Under the pieces are notes generated by a model that saw only the letters and a list, made by a program, of their open reading frames with translations, was not told the origin of the DNA and ran no database searches. From contig JBJHCH010000162.1 of assembly GCA_050485905.1 (NCBI GenBank), positions 1 to 5,681 of the forward strand: a DNA stretch of 5,681 bases. Direction: 5' to 3'. The translations under genes and the position numbers were made by a program. Below, in pieces: positions 1-5,681 of the stretch. Position 1 is the first letter of the stretch. The number at the start of each line of letters is the position of its first letter. The DNA comes from JAWLCA01 sp050485905 (lineage in GTDB: Bacteria; Pseudomonadota; Alphaproteobacteria; Rhodobacterales; Rhodobacteraceae).

Positions 1-587
1 TCCCCATGGGGTTGATTGCTGGCTATTACGGCGGCTGGCGCGATACCGTCACGATGCGTCTGGTGGATGTGCTGCTGGCGCTGCCGGGGATTCTGTTCGC
101 CATGGCGATCATAGCGGTGCTGGGCCGCAGCCAGATGGCGGCGCTGATTGCCGTGGGCGTTACCGGCATCCCGAATTTCGCCCGGATCACCCGCGCGCAG
201 GTGCTTTCGCTCCGTTCGCGCGATTTCGTGACGGCGGTCGAGGCGTTCGGGGCAAGCCCCGGCTACACCATGTTCCGCACCGTTCTGCCGAATGCCTGGA
301 GCCCGATCCTGGTGCAGGCAATCGTGCTTGCTTCGCTTGCGATCCTGCTGGAGGCGGCGCTGGCATTTCTGGGCATCGGCGTGCCGCCACCGACACCAAG
401 CTGGGGCGAGATGCTCCGCACCGGCAAGAACTACCTGCACGAGGCGCCGCACTACGCAATCCTGCCCGGCGTGGCGCTGACGCTGACGATCCTTGCCTTC
501 GATACGCTGGGCCGGGCGCTTTCGCGTGTGCTTGAGGATCGGCAGGATAGCGGCGCGGGGCTGTCAGATCAGGAGGGGGCGCGATGA
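1..587 (+). CDS. DppC-type peptide ABC transporter permease, 5' truncated by window edge
   Basis: This is an inner-membrane permease subunit of a dipeptide/oligopeptide/nickel-type ABC importer. It would pair with the DppB-type protein encoded next and be driven by two ATPases not seen here. The reading frame is open from base 3. The ATG at 6 is internal, because the residues after it (GLIAGYYGGWRD) match the middle of DppC proteins, where about 90-110 residues normally precede them. Counting from that ATG, the EAA loop that contacts the ATPase lies at about residues 78-97 (EAFGAS through VLPN). The DppC hallmark EAALAFLGIGVPPPTPSWGE follows at 116-135. Hydrophobic segments at about 20-40, 45-57, 101-124 and 149-168 fit membrane helices. 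The C-terminus departs from the usual GDxLRDxLDP ending: it reads GRALSRVLEDR and then a polar tail. The stop overlaps the next start (ATGA), so the two are probably translationally coupled. The family is clear; the substrate is not. Confidence 0.93.
   Translation, partial: PMGLIAGYYGGWRDTVTMRLVDVLLALPGILFAMAIIAVLGRSQMAALIAVGVTGIPNFARITRAQVLSLRSRDFVTAVEAFGASPGYTMFRTVLPNAWSPILVQAIVLASLAILLEAALAFLGIGVPPPTPSWGEMLRTGKNYLHEAPHYAILPGVALTLTILAFDTLGRALSRVLEDRQDSGAGLSDQEGAR
571..576 (+). promoter_or_regulatory. Strong Shine-Dalgarno site for the DppB-type gene
   Basis: AGGAGG lies inside the last codons of the DppC-type gene, 7 bases before the ATG at 584. It is a full match to the anti-Shine-Dalgarno core. 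It supports that start and suggests the DppB-type protein can be initiated independently as well as by coupling through the ATGA overlap. Confidence 0.75.
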
Positions 588-1531
588 TCGCCTATACCCT
601 GCGTCGCCTGCTGCAACTGATCCCCGTGCTTTTCCTGGCATCCATCGCGATCTGGGGGATGATCTATGCGGTGCCCGGCGGCCCGGTCGGCATGCTGGTG
701 GGCGAGAATGCGACGCCCGAGCAGGTGGCGGCCGCGCGGGCGCAGTTGGGGTTGGACAGGCCGGTGATGGTGCAATACCTCGACTGGCTTTGGCGGGTGC
801 TGCATGGCGATTTCGGCACGTCCCTGCACAGCCGGCGCCCGGTGATGGAACTGATCGGCCAGCGGCTGCCCGCAACGCTGCAACTGGCCGCGGCGGCGAC
901 GGTGGTTTCGCTGGCGGTTGGGGTGCCGGTGGCGATCATCTCGGCTATGTATCCCAACAGTTGGGTTGATCGCAGCCTCAGCGCATGGAATGCGCTGGCG
1001 CTGGGCGTGCCGACCTTCTGGCTGGGGATCCTGCTGATCCTGCTGTTCGCGGTGCACCTGCGCTGGCTGCCATCGGCCTCGGCCTACGTCCCGTTCTGGG
1101 AGGATCCGATGGGCGCCCTGCGTAACCTCGCCCTGCCGGCGGTGACCCTTGGCATCTATGTCTCGGGCATACTCGCAAGGTTCCTCCGCGCCTCGCTGGT
1201 CAGCGAACTGCGGTCGGACTATGTGCGCACGGCCCGCGCCAAGGGGCTGCCAGAGCGGCAGATCCTGCTCGGCCATGTGCTGCGCAACGCGCTGCTGCCC
1301 TTCATCACCATCGTCGGGCTGTCGCTGACCAACTTCATCGGCGGCGCCGTGGTGACCGAGGCGGTGTTCACCTTCCCGGGCCTTGCGCGGCTGCTGATCT
1401 CTGCGATCAGTCAGCGCGACTATCCGGTGATTCAGGGCTGCATCGTCGTGATCCTCGTGCTCTATGTGCTGGTCAACCTGATCGTCGACATCCTTTATGC
1501 CTATGCCGACCCCCGGATCGAATACCGCTGA
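584..1531 (+). CDS. DppB-type peptide ABC transporter permease
   Basis: A complete 315-residue inner-membrane permease, the usual length for the DppB/OppB/GsiC group. It forms the translocation path with the DppC-type partner. The N-terminus (MIAYTLRRLLQLIPVLF) is the typical first helix of the family. It is followed by the periplasmic part with PGGP (31-34), LGLDRP (55-60) and a GDFGTS motif (75-80). Hydrophobic segments lie at about 9-29, 97-121, 133-158, 180-200, 238-260 and 284-306, giving the expected six helices. The EAA loop is at about 212-240 (DYVRTARAKGLPERQ through RNALLP). ETVFxxPGLGRL-like residues appear at 259-270, and the protein ends in DPRIEYR, as expected. The start at 584 is fixed by the ATGA overlap and a strong Shine-Dalgarno site. 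The order C then B is the reverse of the usual B then C. Specificity comes from the binding protein, which is absent here, so dipeptide transport should not be assumed. Confidence 0.95.
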   Translation: MIAYTLRRLLQLIPVLFLASIAIWGMIYAVPGGPVGMLVGENATPEQVAAARAQLGLDRPVMVQYLDWLWRVLHGDFGTSLHSRRPVMELIGQRLPATLQLAAAATVVSLAVGVPVAIISAMYPNSWVDRSLSAWNALALGVPTFWLGILLILLFAVHLRWLPSASAYVPFWEDPMGALRNLALPAVTLGIYVSGILARFLRASLVSELRSDYVRTARAKGLPERQILLGHVLRNALLPFITIVGLSLTNFIGGAVVTEAVFTFPGLARLLISAISQRDYPVIQGCIVVILVLYVLVNLIVDILYAYADPRIEYR

Positions 1532-1544
1532 GCAAGGGAGAGCG

Positions 1545-2342
1545 ATGACCGACCCCGATGCCCCACCGCGCACGCCCGCCGCGCTGTTCGATCTGACCGG
1601 CCGCGTGGCGCTGGTGACAGGTGCCTCGCGCGGGATCGGCTGGAGCATCGCGCGGGCACTGGCCGGCGCGGGAGCGCATGTGGTGATGACGGCCCGCAAC
1701 CCTGAACCGCTGGAGGCCCGGCGCGCGCAGCTTAAGGGCTGGGGTCACGCCGCCGAGCCACTGGCCTTCGACGTGACCGATGCCGATGCGGCGCGGGCTG
1801 CGGTGGCAGCGGTGGCGAACCGGCACGGGCGGCTGGACATTCTGGTGGCCAACGCTGCGGGCACGGTCCGCAAACCCTTTCGGGAGCAGGACGAGGGCGA
1901 CTGGCAGCGCGTGATCGACGTGGCGCTGACGGCATCCTGGCGGCTGGCCCACGCGGCGGCACCGACGATGGCGGCGGCGGGCTTTGGGCGTATGCTCTTC
2001 ATCTCGTCTATCAACGCGGTCGCGGCGCGGCCCGACATCCACGGCTATGTCGCGGCCAAGGCGGGGCTGGAGGGGCTGGTGCGCGCCTTGGGGGTAGAGC
2101 TTGCGCCGCAGGGCATCACTGCCAACGGCCTCGCCCCCGGCTATGTCGAGACCGAGGCGAACGCGCCGCTCAGGACCGGCACGCCCGGCTTTGCCGAACG
2201 GATCGCGGGGCGGACGCCGGTCGGGCGCTGGGGCCACCCGTCCGATCTGGAAACCGCGGCGCTCTACCTCTGCGCGCCGGCCAGCGGATGGACCACCGGC
2301 AGCGTCGTCACGGTCGATGGCGGGCTGACTGCGGCCCTTTGA
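1545..2342 (+). CDS. Short-chain dehydrogenase/reductase (SDR), classical type
   Basis: A 265-residue cytosolic NAD(P)-dependent oxidoreductase of the FabG/gluconate 5-dehydrogenase-like classical SDR group, with normal length and a Rossmann fold. Visible motifs are the cofactor-binding TGASRGIG (25-32), D76 after the third strand, ANAAG (102-106), catalytic S155, Y168 and K172 with standard spacing, and NGLAPG (194-199). The C-terminus (TGSVVTVDGG) is typical. Arg29 in the glycine motif and Arg51 after the second strand, with no acidic residue there, suggest NADP(H) preference. The tetrad Asn, normally in a DVNL motif, is Ala127 here (DVAL). The start at 1545 was chosen because GGGAG (1536-1540) precedes it by 4 bases and it lies 13 bases after the permease stop. 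An upstream in-frame ATG at 1497 would overlap the permease and adds only unconserved residues. It is likely co-transcribed with the permeases. The substrate is unknown: probably a ketone or alcohol formed from the imported compound. Confidence 0.93.
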   Translation: MTDPDAPPRTPAALFDLTGRVALVTGASRGIGWSIARALAGAGAHVVMTARNPEPLEARRAQLKGWGHAAEPLAFDVTDADAARAAVAAVANRHGRLDILVANAAGTVRKPFREQDEGDWQRVIDVALTASWRLAHAAAPTMAAAGFGRMLFISSINAVAARPDIHGYVAAKAGLEGLVRALGVELAPQGITANGLAPGYVETEANAPLRTGTPGFAERIAGRTPVGRWGHPSDLETAALYLCAPASGWTTGSVVTVDGGLTAAL

Positions 2343-2346
2343 CGGG

Positions 2347-3681
2347 TCAAGAGGCGGCGAGTTCGCGGGCTGCGTCCTCGACAGCGGCAAGCGTTGCGTC
2401 GATCACCGCATCGTCATGTTCAAGCGATACGAACCACGCGCCGCGCTCCAGCACCCTCACGCCCCGTCGCAGAAGTGCCTGGGCAAAGCGCACATAGGCC
2501 GCCTTGTCGGCAGCCGCGACATCGCGGTAGCAGCGCGCCGGCTCGTGAAGGCCGAGGGCGACGTGGAACATAAGCGGGAAGCCGGTGACCTGTGCCGTCA
2601 GCCCGGCGCGCGCGAGCGCCGCGCGCACGCCCTCCTGCAGCCGTAGCCCCAGTTCGCATGCCCGCGCGTGGCGCTCGGGCGTAAGGGCCTGCTGGGTGGC
2701 GACCAGCGCGGCCATCGTCACCGGCTGGGCATTGTAGGTGCCGCCGTGGACCACGCCGCCGGTCACCACCAGATCCAGCAGGTCGGCGCGACCAAGTACT
2801 GCCGCCACCGGGAATCCGTTGGCGATCGCCTTGGCGAAGATCGACAGGTCTGGAGTGACCTCGTAGAGCGCCTGCGCGCCGGACGGGTGCAGCCGAAAGC
2901 CGGTTATCACCTCGTCGAACACCAGCACGGTGCCATGCCGGGTGCAGGCCGCCCGTACGCCTTCCAGATAGCCCGGCGCGGGGGGGATGGCGCCCTGATT
3001 GCACATCGCCGGTTCCATCAGCAGCGCGGCCACGTCGCCGCGCGCAAGGCGCGCCTCGATGGCAGGCAGGTCGTTCCAGCCCATCACCTCCAGCCCCGCG
3101 GCGTCCGCAGTATCCTGCCCGGCGCTGCCAGGCACCGGAATCGGTGCCTCGGCCGGCCCAGCCGCATCCAGTGGCGGGGCGGCGGACCACAGAATCGTGT
3201 CGAACCAGCCGTGATAATGTCCCTCGAACTTGATCACGGTCCGCCGGCCGGTCGCGGCGCGGGCGATGCGCACCGCTGCATGCGCGGCCTCGGAGCCTGA
3301 GGATGCGAAACGCAACCGCTCGGCCGAGGGGATGCGGTCGCAGAGCAGCCGCGCGGCCTCGAACTCCACCTCGGTCTGGCCGGCGAACAGGATGCCCTTT
3401 TCCGCCTGCGCCTGCACGGCCGCAATCACCCCGGGTGGCGTGTGGCCAAGGATCGTCGCCCCCATGCCGCAGTAGTAGTCGATCAGCCGGTTTCCGTCCG
3501 CGTCGATCAGGTAAGGGCCGTCGCCATGGCTGAAAACCAGCGGACCCTCTGCCATGCCGAGACGGAAATTGCTATTGACGCCGCCGGCTGAAAAACGGGC
3601 GCTTTCTTCGATCAGCGTGCGCGATGTGTCGAATCGGTAGGTGCGGCTTTCGGAAACAGCTTCGGATGCGGTGGGGGCCAT
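2347..3681 (-). CDS. Class III PLP-dependent aminotransferase, glutamate-1-semialdehyde aminotransferase-like
   Basis: A 444-residue cytosolic fold-type I PLP enzyme. Family features include FSAGGVNSNFRLG (30-42), GPYLIDADGNRLIDYY (55-70), ILGHTPP (77-83) and SGSEA (128-132, cofactor phosphate binding). Further along are KFEGHYHGWFD (151-161, Tyr156 expected to stack on PLP), MEPAMCNQG (222-230), FDEVITGFR (255-263, Asp256 expected to bind the pyridine nitrogen) and GGTYNAQP (313-320). Lys284, in AKAIANGFP, is the expected Schiff-base lysine. HemL proteins usually have GKxxGGGLP there and SGTEA in the phosphate loop. This protein is therefore probably a catabolic amino-group transferase or mutase, not the tetrapyrrole enzyme; that is inference. 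Among alternative substrates, beta-amino acids are reasonable, since some class III enzymes use them. The ATG at 3681 is preferred over that at 3687 and over the longer frame beginning at 3780, because GGAGG sits 7 bases before it. The gene is convergent with the SDR gene and divergent from the IclR gene. Confidence 0.92.
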   Translation of the reverse strand: MAPTASEAVSESRTYRFDTSRTLIEESARFSAGGVNSNFRLGMAEGPLVFSHGDGPYLIDADGNRLIDYYCGMGATILGHTPPGVIAAVQAQAEKGILFAGQTEVEFEAARLLCDRIPSAERLRFASSGSEAAHAAVRIARAATGRRTVIKFEGHYHGWFDTILWSAAPPLDAAGPAEAPIPVPGSAGQDTADAAGLEVMGWNDLPAIEARLARGDVAALLMEPAMCNQGAIPPAPGYLEGVRAACTRHGTVLVFDEVITGFRLHPSGAQALYEVTPDLSIFAKAIANGFPVAAVLGRADLLDLVVTGGVVHGGTYNAQPVTMAALVATQQALTPERHARACELGLRLQEGVRAALARAGLTAQVTGFPLMFHVALGLHEPARCYRDVAAADKAAYVRFAQALLRRGVRVLERGAWFVSLEHDDAVIDATLAAVEDAARELAAS

Positions 3682-3688
3682 GGCCATT

Positions 3689-3693
3689 CCTCC
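3689..3693 (-). promoter_or_regulatory. Shine-Dalgarno site that decides the aminotransferase start
   Basis: Read on the minus strand, GGAGG is followed by two in-frame ATG codons six bases apart. The first (3687-3685) is only 1 base away, too close for normal initiation. The second (3681-3679) is 7 bases away, which is optimal. This supports a protein beginning MAPTASEAV. Confidence 0.7.
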
Positions 3694-3703
3694 CTGGGTT
3701 TCG

Positions 3704-3717
3704 GCCCGCGATCGGGC
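3704..3717 (-). promoter_or_regulatory. Short GC hairpin in the aminotransferase leader
   Basis: GCCCG and CGGGC pair perfectly around a CGAT loop (GCCCGCGATCGGGC). The element lies 10 bases upstream of the aminotransferase Shine-Dalgarno site. Being self-complementary, it would form in either strand. It could affect translation or simply be a chance palindrome, which is common in DNA of this GC content. No T-run follows it, so it is not a terminator. Confidence 0.2.
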
Positions 3718-3773
3718 GCATGGCATCGTCCGATAAACTGAGCACGCCCCGCCCACCGAATCCAGCAAGCCCT

Positions 3774-3790
3774 GTTTCATGTTGCGAAAC
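3774..3790. promoter_or_regulatory. Candidate IclR-type operator (inverted repeat)
   Basis: GTTTC at 3774-3778 and GAAAC at 3786-3790 form a perfect 5-base inverted repeat with a 7-base spacer (GTTTCATGTTGCGAAAC). It sits near the middle of the divergent region, about 55 bases before the IclR start and 92 bases from the aminotransferase start. IclR-family regulators commonly bind short palindromes of this kind between their own gene and a divergent target. A possible additional half-site, AAACTG, occurs at 3735-3740 and again at 3787-3792, 52 bases apart, close to five helical turns. The repeat is directly visible; its function is inferred from position and family habit. Confidence 0.4.
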
Positions 3791-3811
3791 TGCCTGGCAT
3801 CATGCTCTTAT
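3782..3811 (+). promoter_or_regulatory. Weak candidate sigma-70-like promoter for the IclR gene
   Basis: TTGCGA (3782-3787) resembles a -35 box with 4 of 6 consensus bases. TCTTAT (3806-3811), also 4 of 6, stands 18 bases later as a possible -10 box. The -35 box overlaps the right arm of the inverted repeat at 3774-3790, which would fit autorepression by the regulator. Matches at this level occur by chance, so it is only a candidate. No convincing promoter was seen for the aminotransferase direction. Confidence 0.2.
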
Positions 3812-3845
3812 TCACTCCGTTCATCGCAGTGGAGCCGGAGAGGCC

Positions 3846-4631
3846 ATGCCCGGAATGCCGCCGAAAAGCTACATCGTCCAGCCGGTCGAAAAGGCGCTTG
3901 GTGTGCTCGCCTATGTCGTGGAATGCGGACAGGTCGTGTCACTGAAGACTGTCAGCGAGGCACTCGAAATCCCCAAGACCACGGCCTTCCGCTACCTGCA
4001 GACGCTCAGTCGCGCTGGCTATCTGGACCATGACTTGGTCAGAAACCGCTACAGCGTCGGCCCGCGCCTGCGCTCGATGGCCCGCACCGACACCAGCATC
4101 ACCCGTGCCCGCGAACTCGCGCAACCGCTGATGATGGAGCTTGTGAGGGAGTTCGAGGGCACCGTGAACCTGGCGGTGAAGGGCGACGGCTCGGTCGTCT
4201 ATCTGGAGGTGATCGACGGGCTGATGGGCTTCTGCACCAAGGCGCGCAGCGGCGATTCCAACCCGTTGCACTCCACGGCGCTTGGCAAGGCGATCCTTGC
4301 GCATATGCCCCAGAGCGAGACGCGGGACTACCTGAGCCGCCCATTGTCAGAGCGGACCGGCCGCACCCTGATCGAGCGCGAGGAACTTGAGCGGCAACTG
4401 CGCCAGATCGCCCAGAGCGGCTATGCGATCGAGACCGGCGAGAACGAGGACGGCGCAATGTGCGTCGGCGCGCCGATCCTTGATGAGCGCGGCTATCCGC
4501 TGGTTGCCATCAGCATCGCCGTGCCGCTGGCGCGGATGTCGACAAGCCACGCGATGGTGGCCGGTCGCAAGCTGTCCGCCCTGGCCGCCGGCATATCCCG
4601 CGGTCTGAGCACCCGCGCGGTTCCCGGTTAG
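3846..4631 (+). CDS. IclR-family transcriptional regulator
   Basis: A 261-residue DNA-binding regulator of standard IclR length. The N-terminal winged helix-turn-helix covers about residues 8-72: VEKALGVLAYV opens it, VSLKTVSEALEIPKTTAFRY is the helix-turn-helix, and YLDHDLVRNRYSVGPRL is the wing and linker. The C-terminal effector domain follows. It contains LHSTALGKAILAHM (141-154) and SGYAIETGENEDGAMCVGAPI (191-211, Cys206 in the usual place), then the strand LVAISIAVP (219-227). Such proteins are usually dimers or tetramers that sense a small organic acid or pathway intermediate and act as repressors or activators. The ATG at 3846 was chosen because GGAG (3837-3840) lies 5 bases before it and the protein then begins like other family members. 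The frame stays open upstream to 3624, but that part overlaps the divergent aminotransferase gene and shows no domain. ATG 3855 is an alternative start. Divergent placement suggests control of the aminotransferase; the ligand is unknown. Confidence 0.93.
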   Translation: MPGMPPKSYIVQPVEKALGVLAYVVECGQVVSLKTVSEALEIPKTTAFRYLQTLSRAGYLDHDLVRNRYSVGPRLRSMARTDTSITRARELAQPLMMELVREFEGTVNLAVKGDGSVVYLEVIDGLMGFCTKARSGDSNPLHSTALGKAILAHMPQSETRDYLSRPLSERTGRTLIEREELERQLRQIAQSGYAIETGENEDGAMCVGAPILDERGYPLVAISIAVPLARMSTSHAMVAGRKLSALAAGISRGLSTRAVPG

Positions 4632-4682
4632 CGTCTGCGGCGCTTTGGCGTCAGGTGCCAGCTACTTGGCTGACTTGGTATT

Positions 4683-5681
4683 TCAGCCGTTTGCAGAATT
4701 CTCGTCCAGCGGCCAGATCGGCCGCGCGATCCGCTGATAGGGCAAAAGACGGGGGTCGGACGTGCAGGCGCCCGGCGTGCGCACGGTGAAGCTGGCCTTG
4801 GCGATCGGGTCATAGGCCTGGCGATGCGCCACCGCCGCCTTCACGCCGATCACCTTCAGCTCCGCCGGGTCCACACCCTGGCTGCGCCATTGGCCCAGAT
4901 CCATCGGCGCGGTCTTCAGCGAGTTCAACAGGATCGTCACCCCGCCCGCGCGCACGACCGCCGATGGCCCCATATCGACGCGGCGTCCGGATGCGCCGAC
5001 CATGTGGCTGTGCAGATCCTCTAGGTCGAACTCCCCGTCGCTGCGCGAGACAAGCTCGACTTCCGCATCCACCGGGCCATCGTCGTATCGGTTCCCGCCG
5101 ATGGCGATGCGGCGGTGCCCGCCGACAGGCAGACCCTCCAACGCACGCACCGCCGCGGCATCGGCGATGATCACCCCCGCCCCCTCCACCCCGCGACGCA
5201 GGAACAGTCTCAGCAGGGTGCCGCCATTACCCGGCGCGCCGCCGCCGATGTTGTCGGACGGCTCCACCAGCAGGCCGGGACCATCCAACTGGGCGGCCAA
5301 GATTAGATCAAGCGCCTCCTCCGGGTCATGCTCGGCAACCTCTCCCTCCTGGCGATGGTCCCAGGCTAGGTTGTAAAGCCTGTCGACCGCACCTTCCGCC
5401 GCGCCGTCGTTGCCGGTCGTGACGACGCAGAAGCCCACCCCGTTTTCCGGCACGTCGGAGAAGGAATAGCCGCCGATGACATTGACGGCCCAGATGCCGG
5501 GGGTCTCCTCCTCAATGCGCCGCGCTTCAGCCTCAAGCCTTCGCATGGGTGCGTCCGCGGTCCCGGTTCCGGGGGGTGCCCAGATGATGCCCGCATTGCG
5601 TCCGACCATGTGCGGCATCTGCCCGGTGGCAAGGCAGCGGCCCAGCAGCGCCGCGGCCCGGACGGCGGTTTCGCGGGCATC
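4683..5681 (-). CDS. M81 family (MlrC-like) metallopeptidase-type protein, 5' end beyond window
   Basis: The frame is open from the right edge, leaving 332 C-terminal residues visible; family members are usually about 480-500 residues. The ATG at 5618 is internal, because the codons before it (DARETAVRAAALLGRCLATGQ) continue the family's N-terminal domain. Recognisable parts, counted from the first visible residue, are PEN near 78 within the GYSFSDVPENG stretch (71-81), the hallmark VEPSDNIGGGAPG (139-151) and IADAAAVRALEG (172-183). Next come GGNRYDDGP (195-203) and a C-terminal MlrC_C domain with VRAGGVTILLNS and KAAVAHRQAYDPI. The founding member, MlrC of microcystin-degrading sphingomonads, cleaves linear peptides that contain Adda and is considered a zinc enzyme. 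Most relatives have no known substrate. Metal ligands in the missing N-terminal part cannot be checked. The gene converges on the IclR gene across 51 bases. Hydrolysis of an imported peptide or amide is a reasonable guess, not shown. Confidence 0.9.
   Translation of the reverse strand, partial: DARETAVRAAALLGRCLATGQMPHMVGRNAGIIWAPPGTGTADAPMRRLEAEARRIEEETPGIWAVNVIGGYSFSDVPENGVGFCVVTTGNDGAAEGAVDRLYNLAWDHRQEGEVAEHDPEEALDLILAAQLDGPGLLVEPSDNIGGGAPGNGGTLLRLFLRRGVEGAGVIIADAAAVRALEGLPVGGHRRIAIGGNRYDDGPVDAEVELVSRSDGEFDLEDLHSHMVGASGRRVDMGPSAVVRAGGVTILLNSLKTAPMDLGQWRSQGVDPAELKVIGVKAAVAHRQAYDPIAKASFTVRTPGACTSDPRLLPYQRIARPIWPLDENSANG

Noticed and set aside
569..1699. 376-codon open frame on the minus strand opposite the DppB-type gene
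   Set aside because: It lies antisense to a clearly conserved permease. Its translation is rich in Arg, His, Gln and Pro with no domain, as expected for a shadow frame in GC-rich DNA.
1473..2390. 305-codon open frame on the minus strand opposite the SDR gene
   Set aside because: It overlaps the SDR gene throughout. Its composition is Arg- and Pro-rich with no recognisable motif, so it is a shadow frame.
2420..3190. 256-codon second minus-strand frame inside the aminotransferase gene
   Set aside because: It is a shifted frame within a well-conserved aminotransferase. Its Gly/Arg-rich translation lacks family features, and the true frame is unbroken.
3682..3780. N-terminal extension of the aminotransferase (33 extra residues)
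   Set aside because: The extra residues are not family-like, and a well-placed GGAGG supports the ATG at 3681.
3624..3845. N-terminal extension of the IclR protein
   Set aside because: The frame is open, but it overlaps the start of the divergent aminotransferase gene. It encodes nothing like an IclR N-terminus, and a Shine-Dalgarno site supports the ATG at 3846.
4632..4682. Possible bidirectional terminator between the IclR and M81 genes
   Set aside because: The best pairing found is GCCAG with TTGGC, five pairs including a G-T pair, with no T-run. This is too weak to call.
5366..5680. 104-codon minus-strand frame overlapping the M81 gene
   Set aside because: It is a shifted frame of the M81 coding sequence. 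The M81 frame carries all the family motifs in this stretch.

Overview
The window carries six protein-coding genes in GC-rich DNA (clearly above 60% G+C by eye; codon third positions are mostly G or C). The gene types, the compact spacing and the Shine-Dalgarno sites suggest a Gram-negative alphaproteobacterium, perhaps a Rhodobacterales or Rhizobiales relative. That placement is inference from gene content and composition; there is no rRNA or other phylogenetic marker here.

Layout, left to right. On the + strand are the 3' part of a DppC-type permease gene (1-587), a DppB-type permease gene (584-1531) that overlaps it by ATGA, and a short-chain dehydrogenase/reductase (SDR) gene (1545-2342). 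These three look like the end of one operon. On the - strand, ending only 4 bases from the SDR stop, is a class III PLP aminotransferase of the glutamate-1-semialdehyde aminotransferase-like group (2347-3681). A divergent intergenic region (3682-3845) holds an inverted repeat that could be an operator. An IclR-family regulator gene follows on the + strand (3846-4631). The window ends in a - strand M81/MlrC-type gene (4683-5681) whose 5' end lies beyond the right edge.

How the genes may work together (inference): the permeases would import a peptide or peptide-like compound. The M81 protein may hydrolyse a peptide or amide bond. The aminotransferase would remove or move an amino group, and the SDR would reduce or oxidise a carbonyl or hydroxyl product. 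The IclR protein sits divergently beside the aminotransferase and would sense a pathway intermediate. This looks like a substrate-specific catabolic locus; the substrate cannot be read from the sequence. The transporter's ATPases and substrate-binding protein are not in the window and may lie to the left.

I found no tRNA, rRNA, CRISPR array, insertion sequence, integrase or convincing intrinsic terminator. All gaps between genes are under 170 bases. Each family is familiar. What may be new is the combination, the divergent aminotransferase, and the altered catalytic tetrad of the SDR.
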